Source: Pseudomonas mendocina
GTDB lineage: Bacteria > Pseudomonadota > Gammaproteobacteria > Pseudomonadales > Pseudomonadaceae
NCBI GenBank assembly: GCA_037482215.1
Contig: CP148074.1
Coordinates: 2,294,001-2,358,000 of the forward strand
Length of the DNA: 64,000 nt
Reading direction: 5' to 3'
Below, piece by piece: positions 1 through 8,133 of this stretch. Made by a program: the position numbers and the translations under genes. The notes below the pieces were generated by a model. That model was not told the DNA's origin and searched no databases. It worked only from the letters and a program-made list of their open reading frames with translations. Every line of letters begins with the position of its first letter. Position 1 is the first letter of the stretch.

Positions 1-786
1 GAACTCGGTCTTGCACGCGGAGAACAGCTCTTCGCAGGCTTTGACGTGGGCATCCATGGATCCGCCGATGTCGAACAAGATCAGCAGTTTGACCGTGTTA
101 CGTCGCTCGGGTCGCATCTTGATGTTGAGCAAGCCTCCATCTTTGGCGGTGTGATCAATGGTGCCGTCCAGATCAAACTCGTCCTGAGCCCCCTGACGGG
201 CAAACTTGCGCAAGCGGCGCAGGGCTACCTTGATATTGCGGGTGCCCAGCTCAACCTGATCATCGAGATTTTTGTATTCGCGCTGGTCCCAGACTTTGAC
301 TGCCTTGCCTTGGCGCTTACCCGCGTCACCAATACGAATACCTTCCGGGTTATAACCGCCGGAACCGAACGGGCTGGTACCGCCGGTGCCAATCCACTTG
401 TTTCCACCCGCATGGCGTTTTTTCTGTTCTTCCAAACGCTTCTTGAATTCTTCAATCAGCTTATCGAGCCCACCTAGTGATTCGATTTTGGCGCGGTCTT
501 CGTCAGTCAGGGAGCGCTCGAACTCTTTGCGTAGCCACTCGTCCGGGATCAGGGCCTCAATATGCTGATCGAGGTTTTCCAGCCCTTTGAAGTAGGCGCC
601 AAAGGCTCGGTCGAACTTGTCGAAGTGACGTTCGTCCTTAACCAGAATCGCGCGGGACAAGTAGTAGAACTCGTCCATATTAGCGAACACGACGTTATGC
701 TTTAGGGCATTAATCAGGTCCAGCAGCTCCCTGACGGAAACCGGTACCTTGGCCGCACGCATTTCATTAAACAGGTTGAGCAGCAT
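1..786 (-). CDS. VWA domain (CoxE-like) protein, partial at window start
   Basis: Open from the ATG at 786 to the window edge, 262 codons without a stop, so the C-terminus is missing. The N-terminal part is helical and charged. A basic, Gly-rich linker (about residues 125-160) leads into a von Willebrand A domain that begins near residue 235 with the MIDAS signature DIGGSMD. Family knowledge: CoxE/YehP-type VWA proteins work as partners of MoxR AAA+ ATPases in assembling or activating metalloenzymes and complexes. The MoxR gene lies just upstream on the same strand with one small gene between. A GAGG ribosome site lies 8 nt before the ATG. The specific client is unknown. Confidence 0.85.
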   Translation of the reverse strand, partial: MLLNLFNEMRAAKVPVSVRELLDLINALKHNVVFANMDEFYYLSRAILVKDERHFDKFDRAFGAYFKGLENLDQHIEALIPDEWLRKEFERSLTDEDRAKIESLGGLDKLIEEFKKRLEEQKKRHAGGNKWIGTGGTSPFGSGGYNPEGIRIGDAGKRQGKAVKVWDQREYKNLDDQVELGTRNIKVALRRLRKFARQGAQDEFDLDGTIDHTAKDGGLLNIKMRPERRNTVKLLILFDIGGSMDAHVKACEELFSACKTEF

Positions 787-818
787 GGCTGCGCCCTCAT
801 GTATTGATCAGACAAGCG

Positions 819-1214
819 TCAGGAGCGACCTTCGCGCGGCAGATTGTCGGCGATGTGGTACCAATCGGCTTTGTCGTCGGTATAAATGTGTTTCTGAGGG
901 ATGATGCCTAAGGGCGTATCCAGTGTCCCCAGCGCAATGGCCAACCATTCAGGTCGCTCATTGTCGCTCTCCCACAACAGGGTAGCGCCACAACGCTGGC
1001 AAAAACTTCGGGTAACGCCGGGCGAGGGCTCATAGCGCACTATAAAATCCTGCCCGGCAGTAATATTGAAGTTTTCACGCAGGGCACTGGCATAACTGGC
1101 GAAAGCGGCACCATGCCCCTTACGGCATTGGCTGCAATGGCAATGCGTAGCAGAAGTGAGCGGGCTGCTGATTTGGTACTGCACCGCATTACACAAACAA
1201 CTTCCACTATGCAT
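819..1214 (-). CDS. GFA family (CENP-V/Gfa-like) zinc protein
   Basis: 131-residue protein with the cysteine pattern of the GFA fold: a CLC motif near residue 5, CHCSQC near residue 25 and CQRCG near residue 70. These bind zinc in relatives of glutathione-dependent formaldehyde-activating enzyme. Real catalytic activity is unproven for most members. An ATG at 1229 overlaps the end of the MoxR gene, but the ATG at 1214 has GGAG 9 nt upstream and starts directly before the conserved CLC, so it is preferred. It sits between the MoxR gene and the VWA gene on the same strand, so it is probably co-transcribed with them. Confidence 0.8.
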   Translation of the reverse strand: MHSGSCLCNAVQYQISSPLTSATHCHCSQCRKGHGAAFASYASALRENFNITAGQDFIVRYEPSPGVTRSFCQRCGATLLWESDNERPEWLAIALGTLDTPLGIIPQKHIYTDDKADWYHIADNLPREGRS

Positions 1215-1228
1215 CGCTCGACACTCCA

Positions 1229-2074
1229 TTAGCGTGAAGAGCGGCGGCTCATAAAGGCCAAGCGCTCAAGAAGTTGCACATCTTGCTCATTTTTGACCAA
1301 TGCACCGGCCAATGGCGGAATGGCTTTAGTCGGGTCGCGTTCACGCAATACAGACTCACCAATGTGGTCAGCCATCAGCAACTTGAGCCAGTCCACCAGC
1401 TCACTGGTGGAAGGTTTCTTCTTCAGACCAGGCACCTTGCGAATATCGAAGAATACATCGAGTGCTTCGGCCACCAGATCTTTGCTGATGTTGGGGTAGT
1501 GCACGTCGACGATTTTCTGCAGGGTGTCACGATCTGGGAAGGCGATGTAATGGAAGAAGCAGCGGCGCAGGAAGGCGTCCGGCAGTTCCTTTTCGTTATT
1601 CGAGGTAATGATGATGATCGGGCGCTGTTTAGCCTTGATCGTCTCGTTGGTCTCGTAAACGTAGAACTCCATCTTGTCGAGTTCCTGCAACAAGTCGTTG
1701 GGGAACTCGATATCGGCCTTGTCGATTTCGTCGATCAGCAGGATAACGCGCTCTTCAGCCTCAAAAGCTTCCCAGAGCTTACCTTTCTTGATGTAGTTTT
1801 TGACGTCATGGACTTTGTCCGAGTCCAGTTGCGAGTCGCGCAGGCGGCTCACCGCATCATACTCATACAAGCCCTGATGGGCTTTAGTCGTGGATTTGAT
1901 GTGCCAGGTAATCAGGCGGGCGTCAAAAGCTTCAGCCAGTTGCTCAGCTAGCATGGTTTTGCCGGTACCGGGTTCACCTTTAACCAGCAGCGGGCGCTGT
2001 AAGGTGATGGCGGCGTTGACGGCCAGCTTGAGGTCGTCGGTGGCAACGTAAGACTGAGTGCCTTCGAACTTCAT
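1229..2074 (-). CDS. MoxR-family AAA+ ATPase
   Basis: 281 residues. The Walker A motif GEPGTGKT is near residue 32 and the Walker B motif LLIDEID near residue 115; a sensor-1 ITSNNEKELPDAFLRRC segment follows near residue 160. This is the standard MoxR core, and the family acts as a chaperone with a VWA partner. The start chosen at 2074 is preceded by GAGGA 7 nt upstream. A longer reading frame to 2182 exists but has no family resemblance in its first 36 residues. The stop codon TAA touches the first possible ATG of the next gene (TAATG), so the MoxR, GFA and VWA genes form one operon. Confidence 0.9.
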   Translation of the reverse strand: MKFEGTQSYVATDDLKLAVNAAITLQRPLLVKGEPGTGKTMLAEQLAEAFDARLITWHIKSTTKAHQGLYEYDAVSRLRDSQLDSDKVHDVKNYIKKGKLWEAFEAEERVILLIDEIDKADIEFPNDLLQELDKMEFYVYETNETIKAKQRPIIIITSNNEKELPDAFLRRCFFHYIAFPDRDTLQKIVDVHYPNISKDLVAEALDVFFDIRKVPGLKKKPSTSELVDWLKLLMADHIGESVLRERDPTKAIPPLAGALVKNEQDVQLLERLAFMSRRSSR

Positions 2075-2207
2075 CAGTAAATCCTCGAACGGAAACGGAT
2101 AGCCAACGTAGCGTAGGAGTTGGCCAAAGTAATGACTATACCGTGACGACTCGGTGGCTGTGAACGAAGACCATCTATTCATTCACTGAATGAGTGGTCA
2201 CGTACGC

Positions 2208-3272
2208 TTAGGGTTTGTTGCTGTCGAACTGGTTATTGAAAGCTTCGACAAAAGCATTGCGCAGCACGGCTTTAAACGCTTGCCAGCGGCTGACATCGTA
2301 CGCGTTGAGGTCACCGCGTATTTCGATCCGGCTGGCCAACTGGTCTTTGCTCTGGTTTTTTAGAACAAAACTGCTGCCGCCAACGACCGCTTCCCATAAT
2401 CCGTTGAGCAAGCTTTTGTTCTTATTTGCGACATCCTGCTGCCAGTCAAATATGTCCACTTCGCGCAAGATAGGCTTGGCATAGCCCTTGAGTTGCCCTT
2501 GTCGAGCTTTAAGCTCCAAGACCAAGTCGCCATTGCCCTTATTGAAATCAAAGCTGCTGTACGCTCGGGTAAAGCTATTGAGTTCGCGCAGCTGTACAGC
2601 GGTTATGCGCAGCTGCAGGTCAAAATCATCCAGCTCACCGAGTGGATTAAAGTCGCTCTTCAGTTCAACTGGCGATTGTCCAAAGGCTTTGGCCGTCGCG
2701 CTCAACTGCGAAGGCCTCGGTTTACTCTCATCACTGACAGTACTGAGGTTGAGCAGCTGCCCATTGAGCTCGGTCACTTGAAGATTTACTGCAGGGGTTG
2801 CGTTGAAGTTGCGGAAGGCCAGAGTGCCGTCGCTGACGCGTACCTCGTTGAGGGTGATCGGTAGTAAACCGCGCAACTGGGTGCGCCAGTCAACGCCTTC
2901 GCCTGTTTGTGATGTGGCTGTATTGTCACCGTCAACAAATGTCAGGGTCGGGCGTTCAAACTCGACCTCGGCAACCACGGAGTGCTTTTCCCACAATGCA
3001 CGCCAGCTCACGGACAAATCGATCACCGGTACACTGAGCAGTGGCGCCGGGACCTTACCGTTAATTTTGTCGATGCTCAGGTCGTTGATACGGTAGGCGC
3101 CACGCCATAGTGCAAGATCAATATCGCGGATATGCCCTCGGTAGTCGCCCATATTGGCCAGTTGCTTGTTTAAGTAGTCACGAATGAGCCCGGGCAGAGC
3201 AATGTGCAAAGTGATGAGGGTAAGTAACAGCACGGTGATGAATGCGAGCGTGCAACGGTAGCGTTTTTTCAT
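2208..3272 (-). CDS. DUF748 (AsmA-like) domain protein
   Basis: 354 residues with one N-terminal membrane helix (about residues 8-28) followed by a long periplasmic region rich in beta-strand patterns. The segment DIDLALWRGAYRINDLSI near residue 48 is typical of DUF748 proteins, which resemble AsmA and bridge-like lipid-transfer proteins of the envelope. No enzyme motif is visible. It lies 133 nt upstream of the MoxR gene on the same strand and is divergent from cysK. No strong ribosome site precedes the ATG at 3272. Function is inferred only at family level. Confidence 0.8.
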   Translation of the reverse strand: MKKRYRCTLAFITVLLLTLITLHIALPGLIRDYLNKQLANMGDYRGHIRDIDLALWRGAYRINDLSIDKINGKVPAPLLSVPVIDLSVSWRALWEKHSVVAEVEFERPTLTFVDGDNTATSQTGEGVDWRTQLRGLLPITLNEVRVSDGTLAFRNFNATPAVNLQVTELNGQLLNLSTVSDESKPRPSQLSATAKAFGQSPVELKSDFNPLGELDDFDLQLRITAVQLRELNSFTRAYSSFDFNKGNGDLVLELKARQGQLKGYAKPILREVDIFDWQQDVANKNKSLLNGLWEAVVGGSSFVLKNQSKDQLASRIEIRGDLNAYDVSRWQAFKAVLRNAFVEAFNNQFDSNKP

Positions 3273-3386
3273 GGCAATTGTTTTGAATCAAATAAAGCTA
3301 TAGCTTAGACGCTCTGCGACTGGACGCCTGTGTCCTCTGGTCTTAGGCTTAAAGGCTTTCTCATGCACGTACAAGGGCACCACACC

Positions 3387-4361
3387 ATGAGCCGCATTTT
3401 TGCTGACAACGCACAAGCGATCGGTAATACGCCACTGGTTCGCATTAACCGCCTAGGACCTGAAGGCGTCACGATTCTCGCCAAAGTGGAAGGGCGCAAC
3501 CCCGGTTATTCGGTTAAATGCCGTATTGGTGCCAATATGATCTGGGACGCCGAAGAGCGCGGCGTACTAAAACCGGGTATGACGATTGTCGAGCCAACCT
3601 CCGGCAATACCGGTATTGGCCTAGCATTCGTTGCTGCTGCCCGTGGCTACAAATTGATTCTGACCATGCCTGCGTCCATGAGCTTGGAACGCCGTAAGGT
3701 GCTGAAGGCACTGGGGGCGGAGTTGGTACTTACAGAGCCTGCCAAGGGCATGAAAGGCGCCATTGAGAAAGCGACTGAAATCGTTGAATCCGATCCAGCG
3801 AATTACTTTTTGCCGCAGCAGTTCAATAACCCGGCCAACCCTGCAATTCACGAAAAAACCACCGGCCCTGAAATCTGGAACGACACCGATGGAGCCGTAG
3901 ACGTACTGGTCGCAGGTGTTGGTACCGGCGGAACCATCACGGGTATTTCCCGTTATATAAAGAAGACCCAAGGTAAGCAGATTCTTTCTGTTGCGGTTGA
4001 GCCTGTCGGTTCACCTGTGATCAGTCAGACCCTTGCAGGCGACGAAGTTAAGCCTGCTCCTCACAAAATTCAGGGCATTGGCGCGGGCTTCGTGCCGGGT
4101 AATCTGGATTTGAGTCTGGTTGACCGGGTTGAGCAGGTTCAGGACGAGGACGCCAAAGCAGTTGCCCTACGTCTGATGCGAGAAGAGGGGATCCTTTGTG
4201 GGATTTCCTGCGGTGCTGCTATGTCGGCTGCCCTGAAGCTCGCTGAAGAGCCGCAGATGCAGGGTAAAACCATCGTGGTGATCCTTCCAGACTCCGGTGA
4301 GCGCTACTTGTCCAGCATGCTGTTCAGTGATCTGTTTACAGAACAAGAGTTGCAGCAGTAA
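3387..4361 (+). CDS. cysK: Cysteine synthase A (O-acetylserine sulfhydrylase)
   Basis: 324-residue PLP enzyme making L-cysteine from O-acetylserine and sulfide in the cytoplasm. Visible motifs are [13 protein letters not shown] near residue 10, the PLP lysine in [11 protein letters not shown] (about residue 42), the substrate loop EPTSGNTG (about residue 70) and the phosphate-binding [10 protein letters not shown] (about residue 178). The [20 protein letters not shown] segment matches CysK rather than CysM. A 19-codon upstream extension is open, but the start at 3387 ([10 protein letters not shown]) fits the family length. It is monocistronic and divergent from the DUF748 gene. A perfect 10-bp stem-loop follows the stop. 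Confidence 0.95.
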   Translation: MSRIFADNAQAIGNTPLVRINRLGPEGVTILAKVEGRNPGYSVKCRIGANMIWDAEERGVLKPGMTIVEPTSGNTGIGLAFVAAARGYKLILTMPASMSLERRKVLKALGAELVLTEPAKGMKGAIEKATEIVESDPANYFLPQQFNNPANPAIHEKTTGPEIWNDTDGAVDVLVAGVGTGGTITGISRYIKKTQGKQILSVAVEPVGSPVISQTLAGDEVKPAPHKIQGIGAGFVPGNLDLSLVDRVEQVQDEDAKAVALRLMREEGILCGISCGAAMSAALKLAEEPQMQGKTIVVILPDSGERYLSSMLFSDLFTEQELQQ

Positions 4362-4371
4362 GGCTTCATCG

Positions 4372-4394
4372 GGCTGGTGCCTATGGCACCAGCC
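4372..4394 (+). terminator. Stem-loop after cysK
   Basis: Perfect 10-bp inverted repeat GGCTGGTGCC / GGCACCAGCC around a 3-nt loop, 10 nt after the cysK stop. It is followed by a mixed sequence and then TTTT some 10 nt later rather than directly by a T run, so it may be a weak terminator or an mRNA 3'-end stabiliser. Confidence 0.55.
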
Positions 4395-4420
4395 TGCGGG
4401 ATTCTGATTTTACGCAGGTA

Positions 4421-4453
4421 ATAAAAAAGCCGACCTGTTTCCAGGTCGGCTTT
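4421..4453 (-). terminator. Rho-independent terminator of oprI
   Basis: 12-bp perfect stem AAAGCCGACCTG / CAGGTCGGCTTT with a 4-nt loop, read on the minus strand into TTTTTTAT. It lies 20 nt after the oprI stop. On the plus strand it could also back up the cysK stem-loop. Confidence 0.85.
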
Positions 4454-4472
4454 CCAATAGCCTTGAGAGCTA

Positions 4473-4724
4473 TTACTTGCGGCTTGCCTTTTCCAGCATG
4501 CGCAGAGCACGCTCATTGGCTTCGTCAGCAGTCTGCTGAGCCTTCTGAGCAGCAGCCAGAGCGTCATCAGCCTTGCGATAGGCTTCATCAGCACGAGCTT
4601 GAGCGCGAGCAGCTGCATCTTCAGTTGCAGTCAGGCGAGCTTCAGTTTCTTTAGATACGCTGCTGCAACCGGTAGCCAGAACTGCTGCCAGAGCCAGAGC
4701 AGAGAATTTCAGAACGTTGTTCAT
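4473..4724 (-). CDS. oprI: Major outer-membrane lipoprotein OprI (Lpp-type)
   Basis: 83-residue lipoprotein, the usual OprI length. A signal peptide with lipobox LATGC is present (Cys near residue 20). A heptad-rich Ala/Glu/Lys coiled coil follows, ending in a C-terminal lysine of the kind used for attachment to peptidoglycan. It anchors the outer membrane to the wall. The ATG at 4724 has AAGGGGAA upstream; a 10-codon longer frame has no signal character. A strong terminator follows and a promoter-like pair lies at 4794-4821. Confidence 0.95.
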   Translation of the reverse strand: MNNVLKFSALALAAVLATGCSSVSKETEARLTATEDAAARAQARADEAYRKADDALAAAQKAQQTADEANERALRMLEKASRK

Positions 4725-4793
4725 CGTGTTCCCCTTAAGGTGGAGTTTTTCCATAAAAGCAATTTCCCGACACTAGGAAATTCGCCGGCGTAC

Positions 4794-4821
4794 ATAGTAC
4801 CTGTAACTTGTAGTAAGTAAA
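4794..4821 (-). promoter_or_regulatory. Predicted sigma-70 promoter of oprI
   Basis: On the minus strand TTTACT (4821-4816) and TACTAT (4799-4794) are spaced 16 bp apart, giving a start near 4787 and a leader of about 60 nt. Inferred from consensus only. Confidence 0.45.
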
Positions 4822-4824
4822 CGG

Positions 4825-5219
4825 AGATAGAGCAAGCAGGAACGTTTTTTTTCTTATGGAAGGTTAAATTTGTACTGTTTTCTTTAAGTTTGATTAAAAA
4901 ACAAACAGTTTCAGCAAGTAAGAACCTGTCTGAGCTTCCAGAAAAGCTTTGGACTTACATTATGCTCTGCCATATCCGGGACTGAACTGGACAGACTTCG
5001 TAAGGGTCAAAGTATGGTTTGATGAGTGGCATTTACACAGCGTAAGTGTCCTAGCAGAAGTGGCACGTAGCAAATTCAATGTCGCGTAAGTAATTGATTC
5101 AGGTGACCTCAGGCCTTTGTGCCTGTTAAGCTCAGAGGAGTATCAGTAAACAGCAGCCTAAGAATGGTCTTACACGCTGTTGCTGAATTTGATCGTATAT
5201 GTATGAAAGAGGAGTTGCG
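4825..5219. other. Intergenic region without a recognised gene
   Basis: About 395 nt, AT-rich between 4845 and 4920 and mixed after that. I see no open frame with a credible ribosome site. The only structure is a short CAGGC / GCCTG stem at 5110-5125. The distal end must hold the promoter of the GNAT gene at 5220. A small RNA cannot be excluded. Confidence 0.4.
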
Positions 5220-5498
5220 ATGAGCGAGGAGCTATCCATAAAGCACGATCAGGCTGCTCATCAGTTTGAGACTACCGTGAACGGTGATCGGGCCTATCTG
5301 GCTTATATGGATCTGGGTAAGCAGACCTTGGATATCTATCGTACATTTGTACCCAACTCTCTACGCGGTCGCGGTATTGCTGCTGCGCTGACTGAGCACG
5401 CTCTACAATTTGCTGAGCGCTCGGGGTATACCGTAATCCCTTCGTGCTCCTATGTTGAGCGCTACCTAGAACGCCGTCAGCGTAAGCAGGCTGACTAG
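5220..5498 (+). CDS. Small GNAT-fold N-acetyltransferase (YjdJ/NATD1 type)
   Basis: 92 residues, matching the compact single-domain GNAT group. The acetyl-CoA pyrophosphate loop appears as SLRGRGIAAALTEHAL (about residues 46-62), and VIPSCSYVERYLER near the C-terminus is the conserved tail of this group. Substrate is unknown. GAGGAG lies 5 nt before the ATG at 5220; a frame extending to 5199 lacks a ribosome site. A bidirectional terminator shared with pabB follows. Confidence 0.85.
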   Translation: MSEELSIKHDQAAHQFETTVNGDRAYLAYMDLGKQTLDIYRTFVPNSLRGRGIAAALTEHALQFAERSGYTVIPSCSYVERYLERRQRKQAD

Positions 5499-5525
5499 GC
5501 TGCATTTCCGGAGCATGTTGCAGTT

Positions 5526-5555
5526 CACAAAAGCCCGCATTAGCGGGCTTTTGTG
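5526..5555. terminator. Bidirectional terminator between GNAT gene and pabB
   Basis: 13-bp perfect stem CACAAAAGCCCGC / GCGGGCTTTTGTG with a 4-nt loop. T-rich arms work on both strands. The pabB stop codon lies in the loop. Confidence 0.85.
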
Positions 5556-6907
5556 TTTTCGCTCAACTGTTCCAAGGTGCTCATCAACACCTTTACCTTG
5601 GTAATAGACTCCTGATACTCAGCATCTGCTTCTGAGTCGGCTACGATCCCGCCACCGCCCCAGCAACTGATTTGTCCATCTATTGCTAGTAGGCTGCGAA
5701 TGGCGATGGAACTGTCCATTTCACCGCGGACGTCGAGGTATAGGAGCGAGCCGCAGTACAGGGCACGGCGCGTTGGCTCTAACTCATCAATGATTTGCAT
5801 CGACCTAATTTTAGGCGCCCCGGTTATTGAGCCACCGGGAAAGCTACCAGCGAGCAGATCGAGTGCATCGTGCTCGTCATCCAGTTGACCTGTCACAGCG
5901 CTGACCAAATGGTGGACATTGGGGTAGCTTTCCAGCACAAACAGCTCGGGTACACGGACTGAGCCTATCCGGCAAGAACGGCCAAGATCGTTTCGCAGCA
6001 AATCGACAATCATTAGGTTTTCTGCGCGGTCTTTAGGGCTGTTAAGCAGCTCTTCGGCCATGGCCAGATCGTGTTCAGGTTCCGAATATCTTGGGCGTGT
6101 ACCTTTAATCGGGCGGGTCTCGACGGTGCCTTGGTGGATCTTGATAAAACGTTCTGGGGAAAGGCTGAGAACCGCATTACCCCCGGGCAAGCTGATAAAA
6201 CCGGAAAAGGGGGTGGGGCATGACTTGCGCAGGGCTTGGTAGGCGGTCCAGGGGGAGCCTTGATAGGGCGCACGGAAACGCTGAGCAAAATTAACCTGAT
6301 AGCAGTCGCCGGCCTTGATATAGCCTTGAATCTTTTCAAAAGCGCTTAGGTAGCACTGTTTGCTTATATCTGCCTTAAAGTCACCGAGCAGAGCAAACGC
6401 TTCCGAGGGCTGTAGATCTGTAGGGGCGGCGAACAATCCGATAAGGCGATCCCGTTCACTGCTCTGCACGGTGGGGTGAAAGACTAGGCAGCTTCGCTTG
6501 GTTTCATGGTCGCTGATCAGCGCCCAAGCATACAGTCCTATGCGAACATCGCTTAAGCCAAGGTCGTCCACTGCATTGTTTGGTAGCCGCTCTATCCGAC
6601 GCCCAAAGTCATATCCTAGGTAACCAATCAGACCGCCAGCAAATGGCAGCTCGTATCCATCGGGGATGCGTGCGTTACCTAGCTGGCCAAGCGCCAGTCG
6701 CAGGCGTTTGAAAAATGCGTTGGCCGACTCGTTGGTGAATGCCTCAAATTCCGCCAATGGCCACGCGCTGAGGATGTCATAACGTCCGCGTGTGGATTCG
6801 GGTCTGCCGCTGTCCAGCAGAACAGCTCCGCTAGCATGTAGTACACGGCTGAAAAAGAAGGTGGGATCCGCGTGATAGAGCAGATCATGTACGTAGCATG
6901 TAGGCAT
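5540..6907 (-). CDS. pabB: Aminodeoxychorismate synthase component I
   Basis: 455 residues. Chorismate-binding enzyme that makes 4-amino-4-deoxychorismate for folate synthesis together with the glutaminase PabA. The N-terminal domain has GGLIGYLGYDFGRR. The C-terminal catalytic domain shows the PabB-type ETRPIKGTRPR motif; the PIKGT lysine separates PabB from anthranilate synthase TrpE. ENLMIVDLLRNDLGR and GSITGAPKIRSMQII follow. A longer frame to 6961 exists; the start at 6907 (MPTCYVHDLLY) is chosen by resemblance to the family N-terminus. No pabA is next to it. Confidence 0.9.
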   Translation of the reverse strand: MPTCYVHDLLYHADPTFFFSRVLHASGAVLLDSGRPESTRGRYDILSAWPLAEFEAFTNESANAFFKRLRLALGQLGNARIPDGYELPFAGGLIGYLGYDFGRRIERLPNNAVDDLGLSDVRIGLYAWALISDHETKRSCLVFHPTVQSSERDRLIGLFAAPTDLQPSEAFALLGDFKADISKQCYLSAFEKIQGYIKAGDCYQVNFAQRFRAPYQGSPWTAYQALRKSCPTPFSGFISLPGGNAVLSLSPERFIKIHQGTVETRPIKGTRPRYSEPEHDLAMAEELLNSPKDRAENLMIVDLLRNDLGRSCRIGSVRVPELFVLESYPNVHHLVSAVTGQLDDEHDALDLLAGSFPGGSITGAPKIRSMQIIDELEPTRRALYCGSLLYLDVRGEMDSSIAIRSLLAIDGQISCWGGGGIVADSEADAEYQESITKVKVLMSTLEQLSENTKAR

Positions 6908-7069
6908 GAGGGACTTATGGCTTGGCACAGAGGGCGATTGTAGAACGTCAAGAAACATCATCCTAGTGCGTTTCTGCTTTAGTCTGGATTTCGATATCTA
7001 CAAGTGGATGTTCTGCGCTAATTACCAATGTCCACCGATTGTAATTTGCTTATGGTAATGCATGAAAGT

Positions 7070-7105
7070 AAAACGCCCTGCGATTGTTAGGATGTCGCAG
7101 GGCGT
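7070..7105 (-). terminator. Terminator after the ATP-grasp operon
   Basis: 11-bp perfect stem ACGCCCTGCGA / TCGCAGGGCGT with an 11-nt loop, followed by TTTTAC on the minus strand. It lies about 40 nt after the ATP-grasp gene stop and separates that operon from pabB. Confidence 0.8.
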
Positions 7106-7143
7106 GGGGCATATCAATAGTCCAGTACGGACAGGCCTCAGTA

Positions 7144-8130
7144 TCAGATGCTGGGCTTGGTCACGTTGCCAAAGAGGCTTTGAGAGAAGCGCACACGCTC
7201 CTCTGGTGTTTCCTTGACGCCTTTTTTCGCCAGTTCAGCCAAGTGAGCCTCAATCGCGTGGGCGCGATGAGTAAGCCCAGAATCGTTGGCAATCTGGATA
7301 TTCAACCCCGGACGGGCATTGAGCTCCAGAATCAGCGGGCCTTTATCCTGATCCAGCACCATGTCCACACCAATGTAGCCAAGGCCGCACAGCTCGTAAC
7401 AGCCAGCGGCCAGCTTCATGAAACCATCCCAGTTTGGCAACTGAACACCATCAACGGCGTTAGTGGTATCAGGGTGCTTGCTGATTTTGTTGTTCAGCCA
7501 GGTGCCGCGTAGGGTGATACCAGTAGCAAGGTCTACACCAACACCAATAGCGCCCTGGTGCAGGTTGGCCTTGCCGCCGGACTGCCGGGTTGGCAGGCGC
7601 AACATGGCCATGACGGGGTAGCCCATCAGCACAATGATGCGGATGTCTGGAACGCCTTCATAGCTGATGCTTTTGAAGATCTGGTCAGGGGTTACCCGAT
7701 ACTCGATCAGTGCACGGTCACGCAGGCCGCCCAGGGAGTACAAGCCTGAGAGGATGCTGGAGATCTGCTGCTCGATCTCTTCATGAGTGATGATCTTGCC
7801 GGAGACCGTTTTGTACTTGTCCTCAAAACGGTCTGCGATGACCAGAATTCCGTCACCGCCGGCACCTTGTGCTGGTTTGACCACGAAGTCTGGGCGGTCA
7901 CCAATGATCTCGCGCAGTTTCTCGATGCCTTTCTCGGTATCGATGATGCCGTACATTTCAGGCACCGCGATTCCAGCTTCAATCGCGCGTTTCTTGGTGA
8001 TGATCTTGTCATCCACGATCGGATACAGATTACGTTTGTTGTACTTCAAAACGTAATCCGCATTCCGACGGTTGATACCCATAATGCCTTTGGCTTCTAG
8101 GGCCTTCCAAGTTTTCCAGAGTCCGAACAT
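7144..8130 (-). CDS. RimK-like ATP-grasp ligase (alpha-L-glutamate ligase-like)
   Basis: 328 residues. ATP-grasp fold: the N-terminal part NRRNADYVLKYNKRNLYPIVDDK sits where RimK proteins bind substrate. ATP-binding VVKPAQGAGGDGILVI is near residue 100 and the metal-binding LILELNARPGLNIQIAN near residue 275. Such enzymes form amide bonds by adding amino acids to a carboxylate; the acceptor here is unknown. The start is 3 nt after the stop of the 7TM protein gene with AAGGA 7 nt before the ATG, so translation is coupled. It is the third gene of a conserved trio with the transglutaminase-like membrane protein and the retropepsin-like protease. Confidence 0.85.
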   Translation of the reverse strand: MFGLWKTWKALEAKGIMGINRRNADYVLKYNKRNLYPIVDDKIITKKRAIEAGIAVPEMYGIIDTEKGIEKLREIIGDRPDFVVKPAQGAGGDGILVIADRFEDKYKTVSGKIITHEEIEQQISSILSGLYSLGGLRDRALIEYRVTPDQIFKSISYEGVPDIRIIVLMGYPVMAMLRLPTRQSGGKANLHQGAIGVGVDLATGITLRGTWLNNKISKHPDTTNAVDGVQLPNWDGFMKLAAGCYELCGLGYIGVDMVLDQDKGPLILELNARPGLNIQIANDSGLTHRAHAIEAHLAELAKKGVKETPEERVRFSQSLFGNVTKPSI

Positions 8131-8133
8131 GGC

